From Motacilla alba alba (taxonomy: Eukaryota > Chordata > Aves > Passeriformes > Motacillidae), in assembly GCF_015832195.1 (NCBI RefSeq), contig NC_052046.1, positions 47,626,473-47,690,472 of the forward strand: a stretch of DNA of 64,000 nucleotides. The letters are read 5' to 3'. Below the pieces are notes generated by a model, which saw only the letters and a list, made by a program, of their open reading frames with translations, was not told the DNA's origin and searched no databases. Shown here piece after piece: positions 48,455 through 62,134 of this stretch (positions are counted from its first letter, which is position 1; each line of letters begins with the position of its first letter). A program made the position numbers and the translations under genes.

Positions 48455-51400
48455 AGGGTTTGAAACTGTGACCCACAGTAACTCAGTCCACACACAAAGT
48501 TCTTCATCTTGCAGTGCTTTAGGCATGGCTAGTGATGATGAGGTGCAGCATTTAACACATCAGCTTAGTCATGAGGAAGAATCTAACGTATTAAAAGTAT
48601 GAAATAAAATATGGCATCTTCAAATTCATGCTCTAATTACCCAGTGCAACTGGAATGGTGTAGGGCAATTTCTTAAATATGCTCTCTGCTTTGGTCCAAT
48701 TGTTTAGACTGCCAAGCTCCTTCTCTGTCCTCTGCACAGTAACCTACAGCTTGACACTTTTATGAGGATGTATGACCTTTATTAAGCAGCAGAGAAAGGA
48801 ACTGAATCTGTGTCTCCTGTTTTGTGTTTATACTAGAAGGTACTGTTCTGGCTTGCTTATGAAACATGCACTAAATTGACAATGGACAGTAAAAATCAAA
48901 TTCCAGGACATTAATTTTTAACCAGGGTAAAAAACCTAAAATGGTGTATAGAAATATGTAATATGTGGAAGCTCTATTCTTCATTTTAGTTTTTGTCTCT
49001 TTAGTTTTACACAATGTATTTTGTTGGGGTTCAGATGAAAGGAGATTGGAGGGTTTCTTTGAAAGATATTTAGTATAATTTGTATTTTCATTCTTTCCAT
49101 CATCCTCAAGTGAAAAAAACCCAACCAATCAAAAAAATGACAGTCCCCAATTTCTTTTACAGGATTATAGATATAAAATCACAATTTTTCAAAGGCTTTT
49201 TATTTGGATGTTTTGGTTATTTTTTAAGCCAAATTGACTGCTTCATTCAGATTTGAAAAAAGAATGATGAGAATGAACTGATTTGAAATAGCATCTAAAG
49301 ATTAGAAGCTAAAGGAACATTATTCACATAATACCACATGAAGGTGGGACTGAAAGCTCTTTATTTTCAGCTGTCTCCTATTCTTAGCATCTATGTCTAT
49401 CCTAACCTAGTCATTAAAATATATTACATTAAAATATGAAAGATGGAAAGTGGAAACTAGATGTAAGGACTGAAGTTGGTACAGTTGAGTTTATTTTATA
49501 AAAATGGAAATTAAAATTGTAGAAACTTTTGCATTCATTAATAAGACAACAAAGTTCTGAAAAGGAAAAATGAAAAAATGAGCTTTTAAACTAATTTGAC
49601 AGTTTATACAACGTATATGAACCTCAGTATTGGCAAAAGATTTTTATTCAAATAAGGCAATGTTATCCTTAATAACTTCTTTGTGTTTTGAAATCTGTAA
49701 GAATCATCATGGGGGTTATGGAAATTATTTCCTGACTGGTCCTAATAAGTTTACAATGTATAACTCACTTTTCAGAGAAAGAAACTTCAGAATTGCATAT
49801 GCACACAACATATACAGAGAGCTGAATACATTGAATAAGCAACCTGTTTTGAACAAAGAGGATGTTTTCATACCAATAGATGGGAGTACAAGAAAAGCAA
49901 TTTGATCATGGAGAAAAAAAAATAAAGAAGAAAGTTTCTTACATATTTCATGTTGTGATTCTTGCAACAATAATGATTGATACCAAAAATTCATATAATT
50001 ATGACATTCTGCTTGCCAGAATTACATAAATGTATAGTTATACTCCAATTTGTATGTCTGTTTACTATACTTGTACACACTTCTGTGAAAATTTTGCATA
50101 CAAATTAGACATGCAGGTATATTTACCATTCTGAAAACCTATTCTTGGATATCATTGTATAAAATTAGATTGTTAGATTGCAAAAATACCACTATGTACA
50201 GCCTACAATGACAAAATTAGAAACATCTTATTGTGGCAGCTGCTAGTTAGTATATTTAAGTGCTGAGGTTAATTCCTTTTTTTTTTTTCCTTGAGGCAAC
50301 ATGCATTGCAGGCTGCTTGAAAAAATATTTCAATATTGTATTTATTTGCTGTTTGCCAAAACAGCAACACTTAGGCTACATTTTCTTTTACATGTGAATT
50401 TCAGTGTCTTGGAAATGGTAAATATGACTAGCTCTTGAAGAAGTATGGTAATGCTGAAAACATTTAACTTTCTCTCCTCTGACCTCCCACTCAGTAAACT
50501 CTATCAGCATCCAGTTGTAGTGGAATTAGTTGTGCCTTCAAGCCTGTAGATGACCTTAGAGGGAATCACAGGGCACTGTGATCTGAGTCACTGTTTTCTT
50601 AAAACTTGACCTATCACTTCTGGTAAAGTGCTACCTCCTACGCAGCAGTCCTGGCTAGATTGTACAGCTGGGCAGGGTGCAGCCTTCTAGAGCACTTGTG
50701 TTAGGAATACCTCCACCCCTTCAACACCCTGCTCAGACCACTGTCTGGTAACACACAACCCCCACTAACCTCTGTTCTCACCAGATTGGTTTAAATATGT
50801 TCTCCTTACTGCTAGCTTAATTTCCATGGATAAAGACCTCTAGTTCAGGCACAGACCTCAGGCAGCAGCAAATCTTGTCACTGGCATTTTGGCAGGGTAG
50901 AATGAGAATAAAAACTGCTTTAATCATAGATGCATTTCAGGTGAAATGGGATCTGGATAAAATCAAACCTGCTCTCTTCTGTAAAGCAGATATTTTGGTG
51001 TATGAATATATGGGATGGACAGAAAGCTGAAAGAAAAAAAACCCCACTATATTTTCATTTGCAATTCCATTTGTGGTGACTTAATATAATGAATAGAATA
51101 ATGACATGGCCAAACTTAATGGCATCTTACTAAGGGCTAGCACAATCCATCTTAACAGTTTGAAGAAAATGTTGTAATGTCTCATGTCAAAAAAGCGCTG
51201 AAGTGTATCAGTGAGCAGCTAATCCTGGCTCAGCCTGACAAACTTCAGAATATTATGGCAGGAAATATGAACAAGATGCCTAGTGGTTCCCAGAGTTTAA
51301 CAAGCATTCTGCCTTTTTTCTTTCTATACTTAATTCTTAATAAGAAAATAAAAGCTATAATGGTGGGAAGGGCAGAGCAAATTAGGAAAGAGTAGTTGCT

Positions 51401-51636
51401 ATTGGTTTTACAACACTTGAGAACTGAGAATCTATACGAATTATTTTGCATGAGATGCTGAAGGGTTTGCTTTAAAAAAGATCTATGTGATATGATACTT
51501 ACACTACTTTTTCTGTCTTTCTATACAGTTTTCATATGTTGTCTCTCATTTGCATTTGCTACATTGTGCTATAAGAAAGGAAAAAAAAGGGATGGATAAA
51601 GTTACTATTATGTAAGACCTCTAAATGTATCTAAGC
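48455..51636. other. Unique DNA
   Basis: No gene recognised. A less AT-rich patch at 50480-50800 matches no repeat I know and contains no convincing exon. Confidence 0.55.
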
Positions 51637-51822
51637 ACCGGAGCAAGCTGCCCAGGGAAGTGCTACTGTCACCAACCCTAGAGGAATTTAAAAGATGTGT
51701 AGAATTAGCATCTAGGGACCTGGTTTAATGGGGGGCCTGGTAGAGCTGGGTTAATAGTTTGACTTGATGAGCTTAAAGGTCTTCTCCAACTTAAAAAAAT
51801 CTATGATTCTTTTTTTGATTCT
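51637..51822 (+). mobile_element. CR1 LINE 3' end fragment
   Basis: Plus-oriented CR1 tip. AGCAAGCTGCCCAGGGAAGT is followed by GTCACCAACCCTAGAGGAAT, ACCTGGTTTAATGGGGG, CTTGATGAGCTTAAAGGTCT and TCTCCAACTTAAA. It ends CTATGATTCTTTTTTTGATT, the CR1 terminal repeat. It is strongly 5'-truncated (about 185 bases). Confidence 0.92.
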
Positions 51823-53977
51823 TCCAGCTTCCTATTCTCTGAAGTCTGTGTTACCTTTTTGGCAGACACTTGATTCTGTATAAAGATTTTTCTGCTTTGA
51901 CTCAGCCACAACATCAACTACAATCATAATGGTACATCCATGCCAACATAATGGATTTTCAGATCTGGAAATATGACCTAATGCTTATCCAGTTTCATTC
52001 TTTGTAGGGAAGGAAGTAATTATACCAATTTCGGTATTTACCATGTCAGGAGGATTCTAAGTTGGTCTTTGTTTTTCTGCATATTTTATATCTATCTGAT
52101 TTAATGAAATCACAGTAAGTGGCCAGATGGCAACAAAAAGTAGGACTGTACAGCACTGGAAATGGCATAGTCTCTCTAGACATGAGAGACTATGGGGAAG
52201 CACCCAAACAAAAGACAAATCAGGGGAGTTGCTGACCCTCCACATCTTTTTGGGAGGCAGCAGGAGAATTAGCTGTTTTGTTGAAGATAATCCTAAGCTT
52301 TTATAGCAGGATACTGAATTGCCCTAGAAAGGAAAAATAGTCCTCTTACATCATCTTATAGGAACCCACAGTTTGGCTTCTAGGCAAAATTATGCAAAAA
52401 TTTCAAACAAAGTCTGCTAATTGGTAGCAAATGTTACTCTATCCTGGGGCAAGTTCTCATATTTTCTGGTCTTTGTTTTCAGATGACTCTCTCATGATAT
52501 TATAACCTCAGGGGTTTGAAGCAGTCATATTTCATGCAGCTTTAGACTTCAGAGCTTGAACTATTTTGATTTTTAGACAATAAAGAATAATATGCCAAAT
52601 CATCAATAATAGCAAGTCTCTGAAAGGGAAAAGAAGACAAGGGGCAGATAGATGACATAAACACTGAAAGCAGATCTGTTACAGCCAGATTATTCTAAAA
52701 CAAATTATTTGCAGAAGGGTTTCTGGTTTTTTTTGGGTTTTGGTATTATTCTTTTGGCTTTTTTTTTTTTTTTTTAATAAACATGTCCCTATGTCTAGGT
52801 TTCTTGTGCATCATTTTGTGCAAAAAGTGGGATTATAAATCAGATTAGTATTATAGTATACTTAGTATATTAAGTATCTTAGTATACAGATGCACTAAGA
52901 GAAGTGCAGGGTGAATGTTTCTTACACCATAAAGAATTTTTGTCTCCTTTACAGTATTTTGCAGACATAATTTCATTTGAATTGCTCTCTTTGGTCTTTC
53001 TCTAGTATTATGTCCCCCATATAGGTTTTGGCAGTTTGAAGTGTTTGGTTATAAATGGTGTTGGTGTACTTCATGACAAGAAAAGTTCCCCATTTAAGTT
53101 TAACTGACTCTTAGATTAGTAACACTTTTGCAGAGGTAAATGGAATGGGCCTATTTACTCATCAGAATTGAGGGGGACCACATAAACTGTGGTTTACACT
53201 GTCTATGTTGCTTGCTGGAGTTGTTTTGAATTTGGCAAGAATCTCACCTCCAAAATTTCTGGAACTGACACATAGCACACCTGGAAAAGATAAACATAAA
53301 TTTGAGTTCTAATGAAGCATAACAGAATCTTAATGCAACTACAAAGTCTGTACTAACACTGCCTTTTAATTCTCACAATGTAATCACAGTAAATAGTAGT
53401 TTAAAACTGTGTTAGAATGATGAAATCACTACTTCCTTAAAATAAAGATGAACTGTAAGAAACATAGGAAATACAGGTCATCAAAAAGGAACACACTGTG
53501 CTACTTTTGTTTTGAAGAGCTGGTCTTTAAAATAAACCACCTGTCTTTGGTCCCTTCACAAATTAACTTCAGGGCAGGCTCTCACAGCATCTCATCCAAC
53601 CTGAACAAGGTGCTCTCCATAAATCCAAGGCCATAATTTTTCTGCGTGTCCTCTTCACACCTCTTGGTCAATGCAGCCAAGGCTTCTGTCAGTATTAATG
53701 TCATGTTTATGATTGCAGGTCCAAGGATGTTAAAATTTCCCCAGAAGAACTAGGACCCACAGAGGATCCTTTTTCAGGATACTTTTGTTCAATTAATATT
53801 ATTACAATCAAACAATAAAATAAAAAACTGTTTAAAAAAGCCAACAAACAAACCTAAAGCTATCATAAATCTCCCTCTGTATCATGCAGTGATGAAGCAT
53901 TACTAAGGAAATCACAGTCAATAATGAAAATATATCCTGAAGATGTGGCAGTTTAATTTGGACAGGTATTAAAATGC

Positions 53978-53978
<1 letters not shown>
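51823..53978. other. Unique AT-rich DNA
   Basis: No gene recognised. It contains a 17-base poly-T at 52759-52775. Confidence 0.55.
52759..52775 (+). repeat. Poly-T tract
   Basis: Seventeen T residues followed by AATAAAC. Confidence 0.9.
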
Positions 53979-54019
<41 letters not shown>

Positions 54020-54048
54020 ATGTGTGTGTATATATACATATATATATG
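53979..54048 (+). repeat. Compound (TG)n(TA)n microsatellite
   Basis: Nineteen uninterrupted TG units (53981-54018), a CA break, four more TG units, then TA-type repeats to about 54048. The TG part is long and nearly perfect, so it should be highly variable and can adopt Z-DNA. Confidence 0.97.
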
Positions 54049-55327
54049 GCCAAATGAATAACCAATATTTTGTGGAAGACCTGAAACATACTCAGCAATG
54101 ATCTGAACAATGCTGAATGACTCAATGACTTCCATGGAACTGCAAATTTGCTCTGAAAATAGCCTCTGTTCTGTTAAAGGGATGTTTGTAGCCAGTGATT
54201 TCCAGTTCAGAGGTGCTACATGCAAAAGATCACTGACTTCAAATTACTATGCTGCTACTCAGAACCTATTCTGCATTCAAGTTTTTTCTACTCTTTGCAT
54301 GTGAAGTTTTTAATTTTTTTACATTTTTACATCTTTGCATGTGAAGTGACTTCTAGGAAAGTTTTTACTGAAAAAAAGGTGTAGAAATTCACACATATAA
54401 TACATCAGGAAAGTTTAAAAGAATAAAACATCACTCTTGTAGACTTTTTTCCAGCAGATAAAATCATTACTGCTTACATTCTTGCTCCTGCAGAGTTGGT
54501 GAACTACTCTCGGTACCTGCAGACAATATTTTCCTTTACTTCAGGAGCTTTTGAAATCTAGAAAGCAAGGACATTGATGGATGAGGGTGTTTCAGAGGCT
54601 TGACATTTAGTTTGTGAGAAGTGGATTATGCAAGCTGCAAGGAAGGGCACCAGAAGAACTTCCTAGTTACTGTGCCAAGAGTTGTTTCAGAGACAGAATG
54701 TTGATTCCAGAGTCCTAATCAGGGATGAGAGTAGAAAATAATTGAAATGTGACCTTGTCAGTTTAACCTGAAACATCTTTCTGGTCAAAAGATGTAAAAG
54801 TATTTTTTATAAGTTAATTTCTTTGGCTTTCTTTGACAATTGTTATTCAGATGTGCAGTTTTAGAGCAAAATTGAGGTCATAATTAGATACAGCTAGATT
54901 TACACGATTTGTTTTATTCTAATGCTGTGTTTTTTTCAGACAACAAGGATCTCGTTAAACTTTCATTTTTAGAAGCAAAATGTTTCCAGAAAGGTTAAGG
55001 GAAATGCCTTTTGTTTCAATCCTTATTTGGAGAGTAAAATCGGTTAAAGGTGACATTTGTAATCAGAATCTTTGCCAATCACTTGCTGGCTCTTGTGACA
55101 AAAAAATGTATCATGTTATGTCAGCCAGGGTAATATGTACCATAGCTTTATGTGTAGAAATTAGCCAGTTTCAGAGAGATATTGTGATGTGAGGATCTGC
55201 CATGAGTTCTGCCCAAAGTGAATGTTTAAATCTATTTTTGAATAGAAAGTGGTGGTCATTTCCAGGTGCAAAGAAAGTACAGGAGAATACAGTTAATATC
55301 AGAAACTGAATTTTTCAGGCACTGCCA
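54049..55327. other. Unique DNA
   Basis: No gene recognised. A 16-base direct repeat (TCTTTGCATGTGAAGT) occurs at 54292-54307 and 54332-54347, 40 bases apart. Confidence 0.55.
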
Positions 55328-56340
55328 CAGAATAATAGAATGCTAGAATGCTACAACAGCATTAGAAGGCTTGGAAGGGACCTTTAAAGGTCATGTGGTC
55401 CAACCTCCCTTATTATGAGCAGGGACGTTTTCAACCAGACCAAGTTGCTCAGAGCCCTGTCCAATTCGACCTTGAATGTTTCCAAGGATGGGAATCTACA
55501 ACCTCTCTGGGCAGCCTGTTCCAGTGTTTCACAACATACACAATAAAAAATTTCTTCTTTATATGTAGGCTGAATCCACTGACCTAACACTTCAAAACCA
55601 CTACCCTTTGTTGTATTGCTACAGGCAACACTGCAGTGCTTGTCCCTATTTTTATTTTTGGCCTCCTTTAGGTAGTGAAAGTATGCTGTGAGACTTTGAG
55701 ACTTCCCCAGAGAATTCTCTTCTCCAGGCTCCTCCTCAAATCCTCTTCATGGCCTCCTCTCGACTCACTCCAAGAGGTTCATGTCCTTCTTTATTAGAGG
55801 GCACCAGAGCTGAATCCAGCGCTCCAGCTGAGATCTCCCCAGAGTGGAGCAGAGGAGGAGAATCATATCTCTTGTGACACTGCTTTGGATGCAGCTCAGG
55901 ACATGTTTGGCTTTCTGGGCTGGGAGAGCACATTGAGAGTCATGTCCAGCCTCAACCCCCAGCATCCCCAAGTCCTTCTCCCTAAGGCTGCCTTGATCTG
56001 TTCATCCCCCAGCCTGTGTTTCCACCAATGGTTGCCTTAGGCCAGGTGAAGCACCTTGCACTTGGTCTTGTAAAGTCTCATGAGATACCCATGTACTTAA
56101 GTCTCAAGATTTTCCAGGTCCCTCTGGATGACATCTGACCCCTCAGACATGACAACCATGCCACTCTGCTTGGTGTCTTCTGCACACTTCCCGAGTGTGC
56201 ACTCAATTCTGCTGTCTAGCTCATCAATTAAGATATTACACAGTATGGGTCCCCATTTGAACCCCTGAGAGACTCACTGATCTCCATCTGGGCCACTAAC
56301 TGCTGTCCTCCTTTCTGCTTCACTGCCATTTGCACCCATA
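55328..56340 (-). mobile_element. CR1 LINE 3' kilobase
   Basis: The longest minus-oriented CR1 piece, about 1 kb. The 3' tail at left (TAGAATGCTAGAATGCTAC) precedes CTTGGAAGGGACCTTTAAAG. Then come CAAGTTGCTCAGAGCCCTGT, CTCTGGGCAGCCTGTTCCAG, CCAGAGAATTCTCTTCTCCA and CTCCAGCTGAGATCTCCCCA. CTTTCTGGGCTGGGAGAGCA, CATCCCCAAGTCCTTCTCC and CAGGTCCCTCTGGATGACAT follow, ending near 56340. This is the long 3' region of CR1. It is diverged but nearly collinear, with few visible large indels. Confidence 0.93.
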
Positions 56341-59300
56341 AGAAAGCCTGTGGGGCTAGATGTATAAGTCAGATGTTGGATATAATTTATACCATTTGCA
56401 TGTTTCCTTTTCTCAAATATTGTATGTCAACAAAAGAGAATGAGCTTAGATTTGACTTAGTGTGGGAACAAAAAACCCCCAAACCCAATAACAAAAACAG
56501 CAACAAAAAAGGGACTGTATACATAGTACTTTTAAAGATAGACTGCAGGGACTAAAATATTAGGAGCAAATAAGAAGGGTGGTTGCTTTGTAAAAAAGGA
56601 ACATATACAATTTATCTTGATCTTGGTAGGAACATAATTCTACATGAATTTCAACAAATTCCACATGATTTGCTGCTAACATGTTAAGTTGCTATATTTC
56701 AGATCTGATCTGACAATATTTGTTTTTTCTTACTTCAACATGTTAAGCAGTTTCAGAATTTTTGATCATTTGTTTATAAGCCATAAGCTAAAAAAATGCT
56801 CTTTTAAAATGTCTTTTTGAAAGCCATGTTCAATAGTTTTAAAGTGTATAGTAAATAGGAAATAATTATTATTCTTTAAAGAATGGGGCTGCTAAGTAAT
56901 GAGATAGGGAGCTTGTACCACCTTGACAAGTCATCCTTAACCATGTTAATTAATGGGTAGAATGCTGTGCCCATACAGATGAGAGACTCTGATATTCTAA
57001 TGCTAAGAAGAAAGCATCATCTTAAGAAGGGAACTTTTTTATCTCTGTATATGTTTGCAGAGTCCTAAGTAATATAAGAGCAAGATCCTGATAGTTATTA
57101 ATCTTTGATCCATGTAGAACCATAACAAAAATTAAGAATTTATAACCAGATTTAACCACTACCAACAACTATGCATATAGAATAATAAAAAACTTTTAAA
57201 TGTTTTTCCTCAAAAAAATGTTTCTTAAAAGCATTTTTTCCTGTCCCTGAAAGCTTGAGATTACCTTTATCTATCTACTTGCTTCCTCTGTAAATTTCAA
57301 AAAGCAGCAAAGATTGTTCTTTGCTTTGGCCGCTTATCTAGTGAAGAGTACTGCAGCACAGAGAAATATATTCAGGACTGTTTTCATCTTAAATAATGTT
57401 CTCTAGTAGACTGAACTTTTTTGGATATCTTTTCAAAGACCACTCTTCCAGAGATCCTACCTGCAGGATGGAACTTCAAGAGTGACCAAGAAACCTGTGA
57501 AGGTTGGGCTGTCACATCTTTCTATCAAGCAACAAGATAACCAGTGAAATCCAAGGATCAGAGATAGTTGTGAGAAAAGGTGCAAAAGTTTTACTGTATG
57601 GCAAGGAGAAAAATGGAAGAAATAATCAACACGAATCAGATCTCTGATGTTCTCTGGCAGAATGGACATGGATCCTTCTGCAGCTCATCACTTGCTCCCA
57701 ACCCTGTGCCTCAAATATGGGCCTTTCATGCATGCACACATGCCCATGTGCAACCCACCCTGCCCCCAAAAATTCAGTGACTCTCACTCTATGCAGGTAT
57801 TTATATAGATATATGCATTTTCAACAGAAACATACATGAACACAATAAACAGGTTTATTGCTTGTTTTAAAGGGAAAAAAACCCAAACCACTCAGGTAAA
57901 TGGGCCTAAAAGTAAATTTTATAGTAGGTTTCAAAGTTCAGACCTAAATTTAGAGTCAAGGGGACTATTAGATTCACTTTCTTGTTTTGTAACACTCCTT
58001 TAAAGAAAAGACGTCATCTTGCTGTTAAGTAACTGTAGATCCATATATTGGAAAATTAGTGATGTACTTGAGAAATGGGAACTTGTTTTGTATCCCCAAA
58101 ATAGCAGTGAATGTCCAACTGCTTTCAGGTTGCCTTCAGCAAATTTCAGTCTCATTCAGCAAATTTTCTTTTGGTTTCTCTGTGATTTAAATAGTGACGT
58201 ACAGCAGTAGAATGTTTTACAAACACTTGATCTCAGTGTTTGTAATCAAACAAATTGCATCAAAAAATGAGTGGTAAAATTAAAATTTGCTGCCATAGTC
58301 AGAGGAAGAGGTGGTTTCCATTTTTCGTGCCAGAAAGGGATACTGTTGAGGTAGGGAGCTGCAAAACACACTGGTGTGCCTGTATGGGTGTTGAGCAAAC
58401 CTGTGAGTCAGAAATTTTGTGGGATGAGTTAGGGCAGGTAAACTTTTACTCACTTCAGCTCCTGCTTACCTGGGAACTTGGTGGCAGTCCTTCCACTCAC
58501 TGATAAACTCTGCAATCCTGGAGTGCAAGGGGCCTGCCTGCAGCCTTTTAGGCTTGGAGGAGGTGTTTCTTTGTGTACTGCCTGCTTCCTTGCCCACTTC
58601 CTGTACAAAACTGATGTGCCCTCCTGAACTGATACCATGTATTTGGCTCTTTGACTTGGCTGTGAAGAGGAAGCAGCAGTGACGTGCTTCAGCTAGTGTG
58701 TTTTGTGGCCTAGAGGTGCAAGGTGTGCTCTTCCAGCTGGTCTGATAGTAAATGCTGGGCAACCAAAAAGCCTTTTGTCCTCCTGAACCTTCCCTCCAAC
58801 TCTGACTTTAGCTGTTGAGTTCTGCATCTATCAGAATGAGCATTGAAGCAAGCTTGACAGTAAGGATGCAGCCATGCATGTTTTAATACGGTGCTTGAGC
58901 CTGACTTACGTTGTTTAGCTAATTGAAGAAATGCTCTGGGTTTCATGACAGAATTGTGGCCTGACTGTTGCTGCGTAATGTATGTCTGCTAGGAGATTGA
59001 CAGATGCCTCCTTGATATGACAGAATTGGCTTTTCAGATTGTTGATTGTGCTCCCTGGGCTACAGTGAAGGAAGCATTGCTCTATATCACCAGCCAGTAG
59101 CCTTTATTGTAATTATTGGTTTTTTGCTTGTGCCTGTACAGCTCCAGCTGACATCTGGGAGCTCTACATGCTAAATCCTGGCCCCTAGTATCAGTTTATG
59201 AAACTAGAGATATTTCTATTTACTTATCATTAAAAAGAATCATTGCAGTGCTTTAAGACTTTTGTTCTGTATGCTGTTATTTCTAGGTTTGTGAGCGATA

Positions 59301-61247
59301 GCTACATGGAAAATATAATTGTTTTTGCCTGTGCTCAAAGCAAATACTGACTGATGTAGATTAGTTCCATATTTATATTTTTCAATCTGTATCTTTACAT
59401 GGATAGAACTGGCTTCTGCTTAAAGGACTGGTTTGAAAATCAGAGTTTACATATCAAATTTAGCCTCATAATTACTATGTAATCTTAAGCAATTTGCACT
59501 GTAAGTTGCAGAAACAGCAGATGTAGAAGAGTTGAACTTTGAATTACCTTGTTGCCATTGTGAAGGTCTGGAATGAAGTGCTAAAACTCTCTGTAGAATA
59601 ATGCCAAGTATATTAGCCACATTATAATAGATTTTAAAATAACCTGCTAAGCAAATCCAGTGCTGTTGGCATTTTTCTGACTGGATACAGCCAACAGGAA
59701 AAGTGTGGAGCAAGGGACTGTTATAGATCTTTGTCTATTCCACATCAAGAACCTGAAATCCTTTCCATGTTCAAACTTGCTTTCAAAAACCACAGGTCTG
59801 AAAAAAGGGGATATGTTCTTTTCTCTTATGTGATAGGCTTGCATTACTTACCTCAGGAAATCAGTTATATTCCAGATATGGGATGTAAAGTCTCTCTAGA
59901 GGGAGTGCGATAGGCCAGGATGTTGTCCACATTACTTGCTGAAGAGACGCAACCATGCTCAAAGTGCAAAAAGGGGACTTTTTGTGAAAGAGGGACCTGG
60001 CTTTCAGTGAAAGATAAGATTTATGTGTTTGTACCCTGTTGCTGTTTGGCAACTGATTTTATATTGCCTTTAAATGCTGTCGTTTTCACTATTAGAAACT
60101 GAGCATCATCAATGCTTTCCATTGCTACCCTTTCACTAACCTGTTCCTGAAGCAAGACATATCTGGATGCTAAGGGATATGTCCCTGACATTCTAAGGGT
60201 GCAGCAAATACAGATTTGAGTATCACAGCTCATTTATGAATAAGAATGATTCTTGATTGTGAAATAAATTCAGAACTGTCCTCACCTGTCAGATATGTTG
60301 CTGGGCAGTCTTGCGGATTGGATAAATATGCAGTGGAGATTTCAATGTTGAAAAGAAATTGCTCAAATTAAAGAACTGGAAAAACTTTGAGGATTATCTG
60401 GCTTCTAGGCATTTAATTGCTGCCAAAATTGTTCTTCCAAATTCTCAGCTACCTGATGGATATTGTCCTTTAGATTATGAATAACAAAGAAGCATATAAT
60501 ATGAACATAAATACATTTATGATTAAAATGTATCCTTTAAAACTTTTACTTCACATATATAAGTACGTGCCAAGAGGTTAGAATTGGCAGAAAAAATTGT
60601 GTTCAAGATCACTTTTTGGCTTTAGACAATGATGTGTTTAATGTAGTGACAGTAGCGAAAATACAACCTCACAGGGTAAAGATGTCATCATGTTAATGTC
60701 ATCACTGTCATCATTGATAATAATAACAAGAACAAAGTGTTACTACATTAGCGGAACTCAATATTTTGCTTACATTAAAATAGCTAATAAAATTCAAGAT
60801 CCCTGATTTTATTGCAGTCTGTCTTGCTAATGCTTCTACACTATGTATATAGAGTAAGTATTGTACTATTTGTTACTTATTAGATCCTAAGAGGAATTTG
60901 CATTTTTCAAGAGCAAACCTCAAAGCACCGTATAAAATTAGCTCACTGTAATTGATTTTGAAATACATTGAAAACATAAACCCTTCACCTTGTGTTCAGT
61001 TGATAGACTTTTGCCCTGAATGATGTTTTCTGGTACTGGCAGATGCTCAAGTACATTTGCATTTACTGTGACATCAGTTAATGTGGTATCCTTTATAATA
61101 TTAATCTCTTTTGTATTATATGTGACAATAAAAATGTAAACACAAGAATGTTGTTATACATAGCTGTATCACTAACTGGGCTGAGCAATAGTATAACCAA
61201 GATAGGTATTTTATTTGTTCAGTTTTAATTTTATGGGTTTGAAATGC
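56341..61247. other. Unique DNA
   Basis: About 4.9 kb without a recognised gene or interspersed repeat. The segment 58430-58760 is richer in GC and carries several overlapping short frames (up to 98 codons) on both strands, none resembling a known protein. Confidence 0.5.
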
Positions 61248-62134
61248 CCCCTCAGTCAGTTTGCAGCTGACCCCATGCTGGGCAGGAGTGTTGATGCGCT
61301 GGAGGGTAGGAAGGCTCTGCAGAGGAATCTGGACAGTCTGGATTGATGGGCTGAGACCAATTAGATGAGGTTCAACAAAGCCAGTGACAGGTCCTGCCCC
61401 TAGGTCACAATAACCCCAGGCAGCTCTACAGGCTGGGAGCAGAATGGCATGAAAGTTGCCTTGGGGAAAAAGACCAGGGGGTTCTGCTCAACAACAGCTG
61501 AGCACGAGCCAGCTGTGCCCGGAAGGCCAGGAAGGCCAATGGTATCCTGGCCTATATTGGCAATGTGTGGCCTGCAGGACCAGGGCAGTGATAGTCCCCT
61601 GTGCTCGGCACTGGTGAGGCCACACCTTGAGTGCTGTGTCCAGTGCTAGGCCCCTTAATTCAGGAAGGACATTGAGGTGCTGGAGTGTGTCCAGAGAAGA
61701 GCAATGGAGCTGGGAAAGAGTCTAGAGGGTAAGTCTTATGAGGAGCAGCTGAGGAAGCTGGAGGTGTTTGGCCTGGAGAAAAGAAGGCTCAGAGGAGACT
61801 TTACAACTCTCTATAGAATCACCTGAAAAGAGGGTGTAGCCAGATGGGGGTCGGTCTCCTCTCATAAGCAACCAGTGACAGTCTAAAAGAGGATACAGTC
61901 TAAAACTGGGCTGGGGAGGTTCAGATTGGACTTTAGGAATATTTTTTCATAGAAAGAGTGATTGGGCATTGGAATGGGCTGCCCCGGGAGGTGGTTGAAT
62001 TGCTGTCTGTGAAGGTGTTTAAGGAAAGAGTGGATGTGGCACTTAGTACCATGGTCTAGTTGACAAGGTGCTGTTTGGTCAAAGGTTAGACCTGATGATC
62101 TCAGAGGTCTTTTCCTGTTTAATTGATTCTGTTA
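61248..62134 (+). mobile_element. CR1 LINE, C-terminal ORF2 and 3' end
   Basis: Plus-oriented CR1 starting exactly in the reverse transcriptase catalytic region. QFAADPMLGRSVDALEGRKA begins at 61257, so the usual FADD is FAAD (61260-61271). ORF2 text continues with stops (after SLD and ETN) and frame changes, including ALVRPHLECCVQC (about 61608-61646). It then goes through the 3' coding and untranslated end (GGAATGGGCTGCCCCGGGAG, AGGTGGTTGAATTGCTGTC, GACCTGATGATCTCAGAGGT). It stops at TTGATTCTGTTATC, a decayed terminal repeat. The copy is truncated at its 5' end and cannot encode a working enzyme. It is nonetheless less decayed than the copy at 960-2880. Confidence 0.93.
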
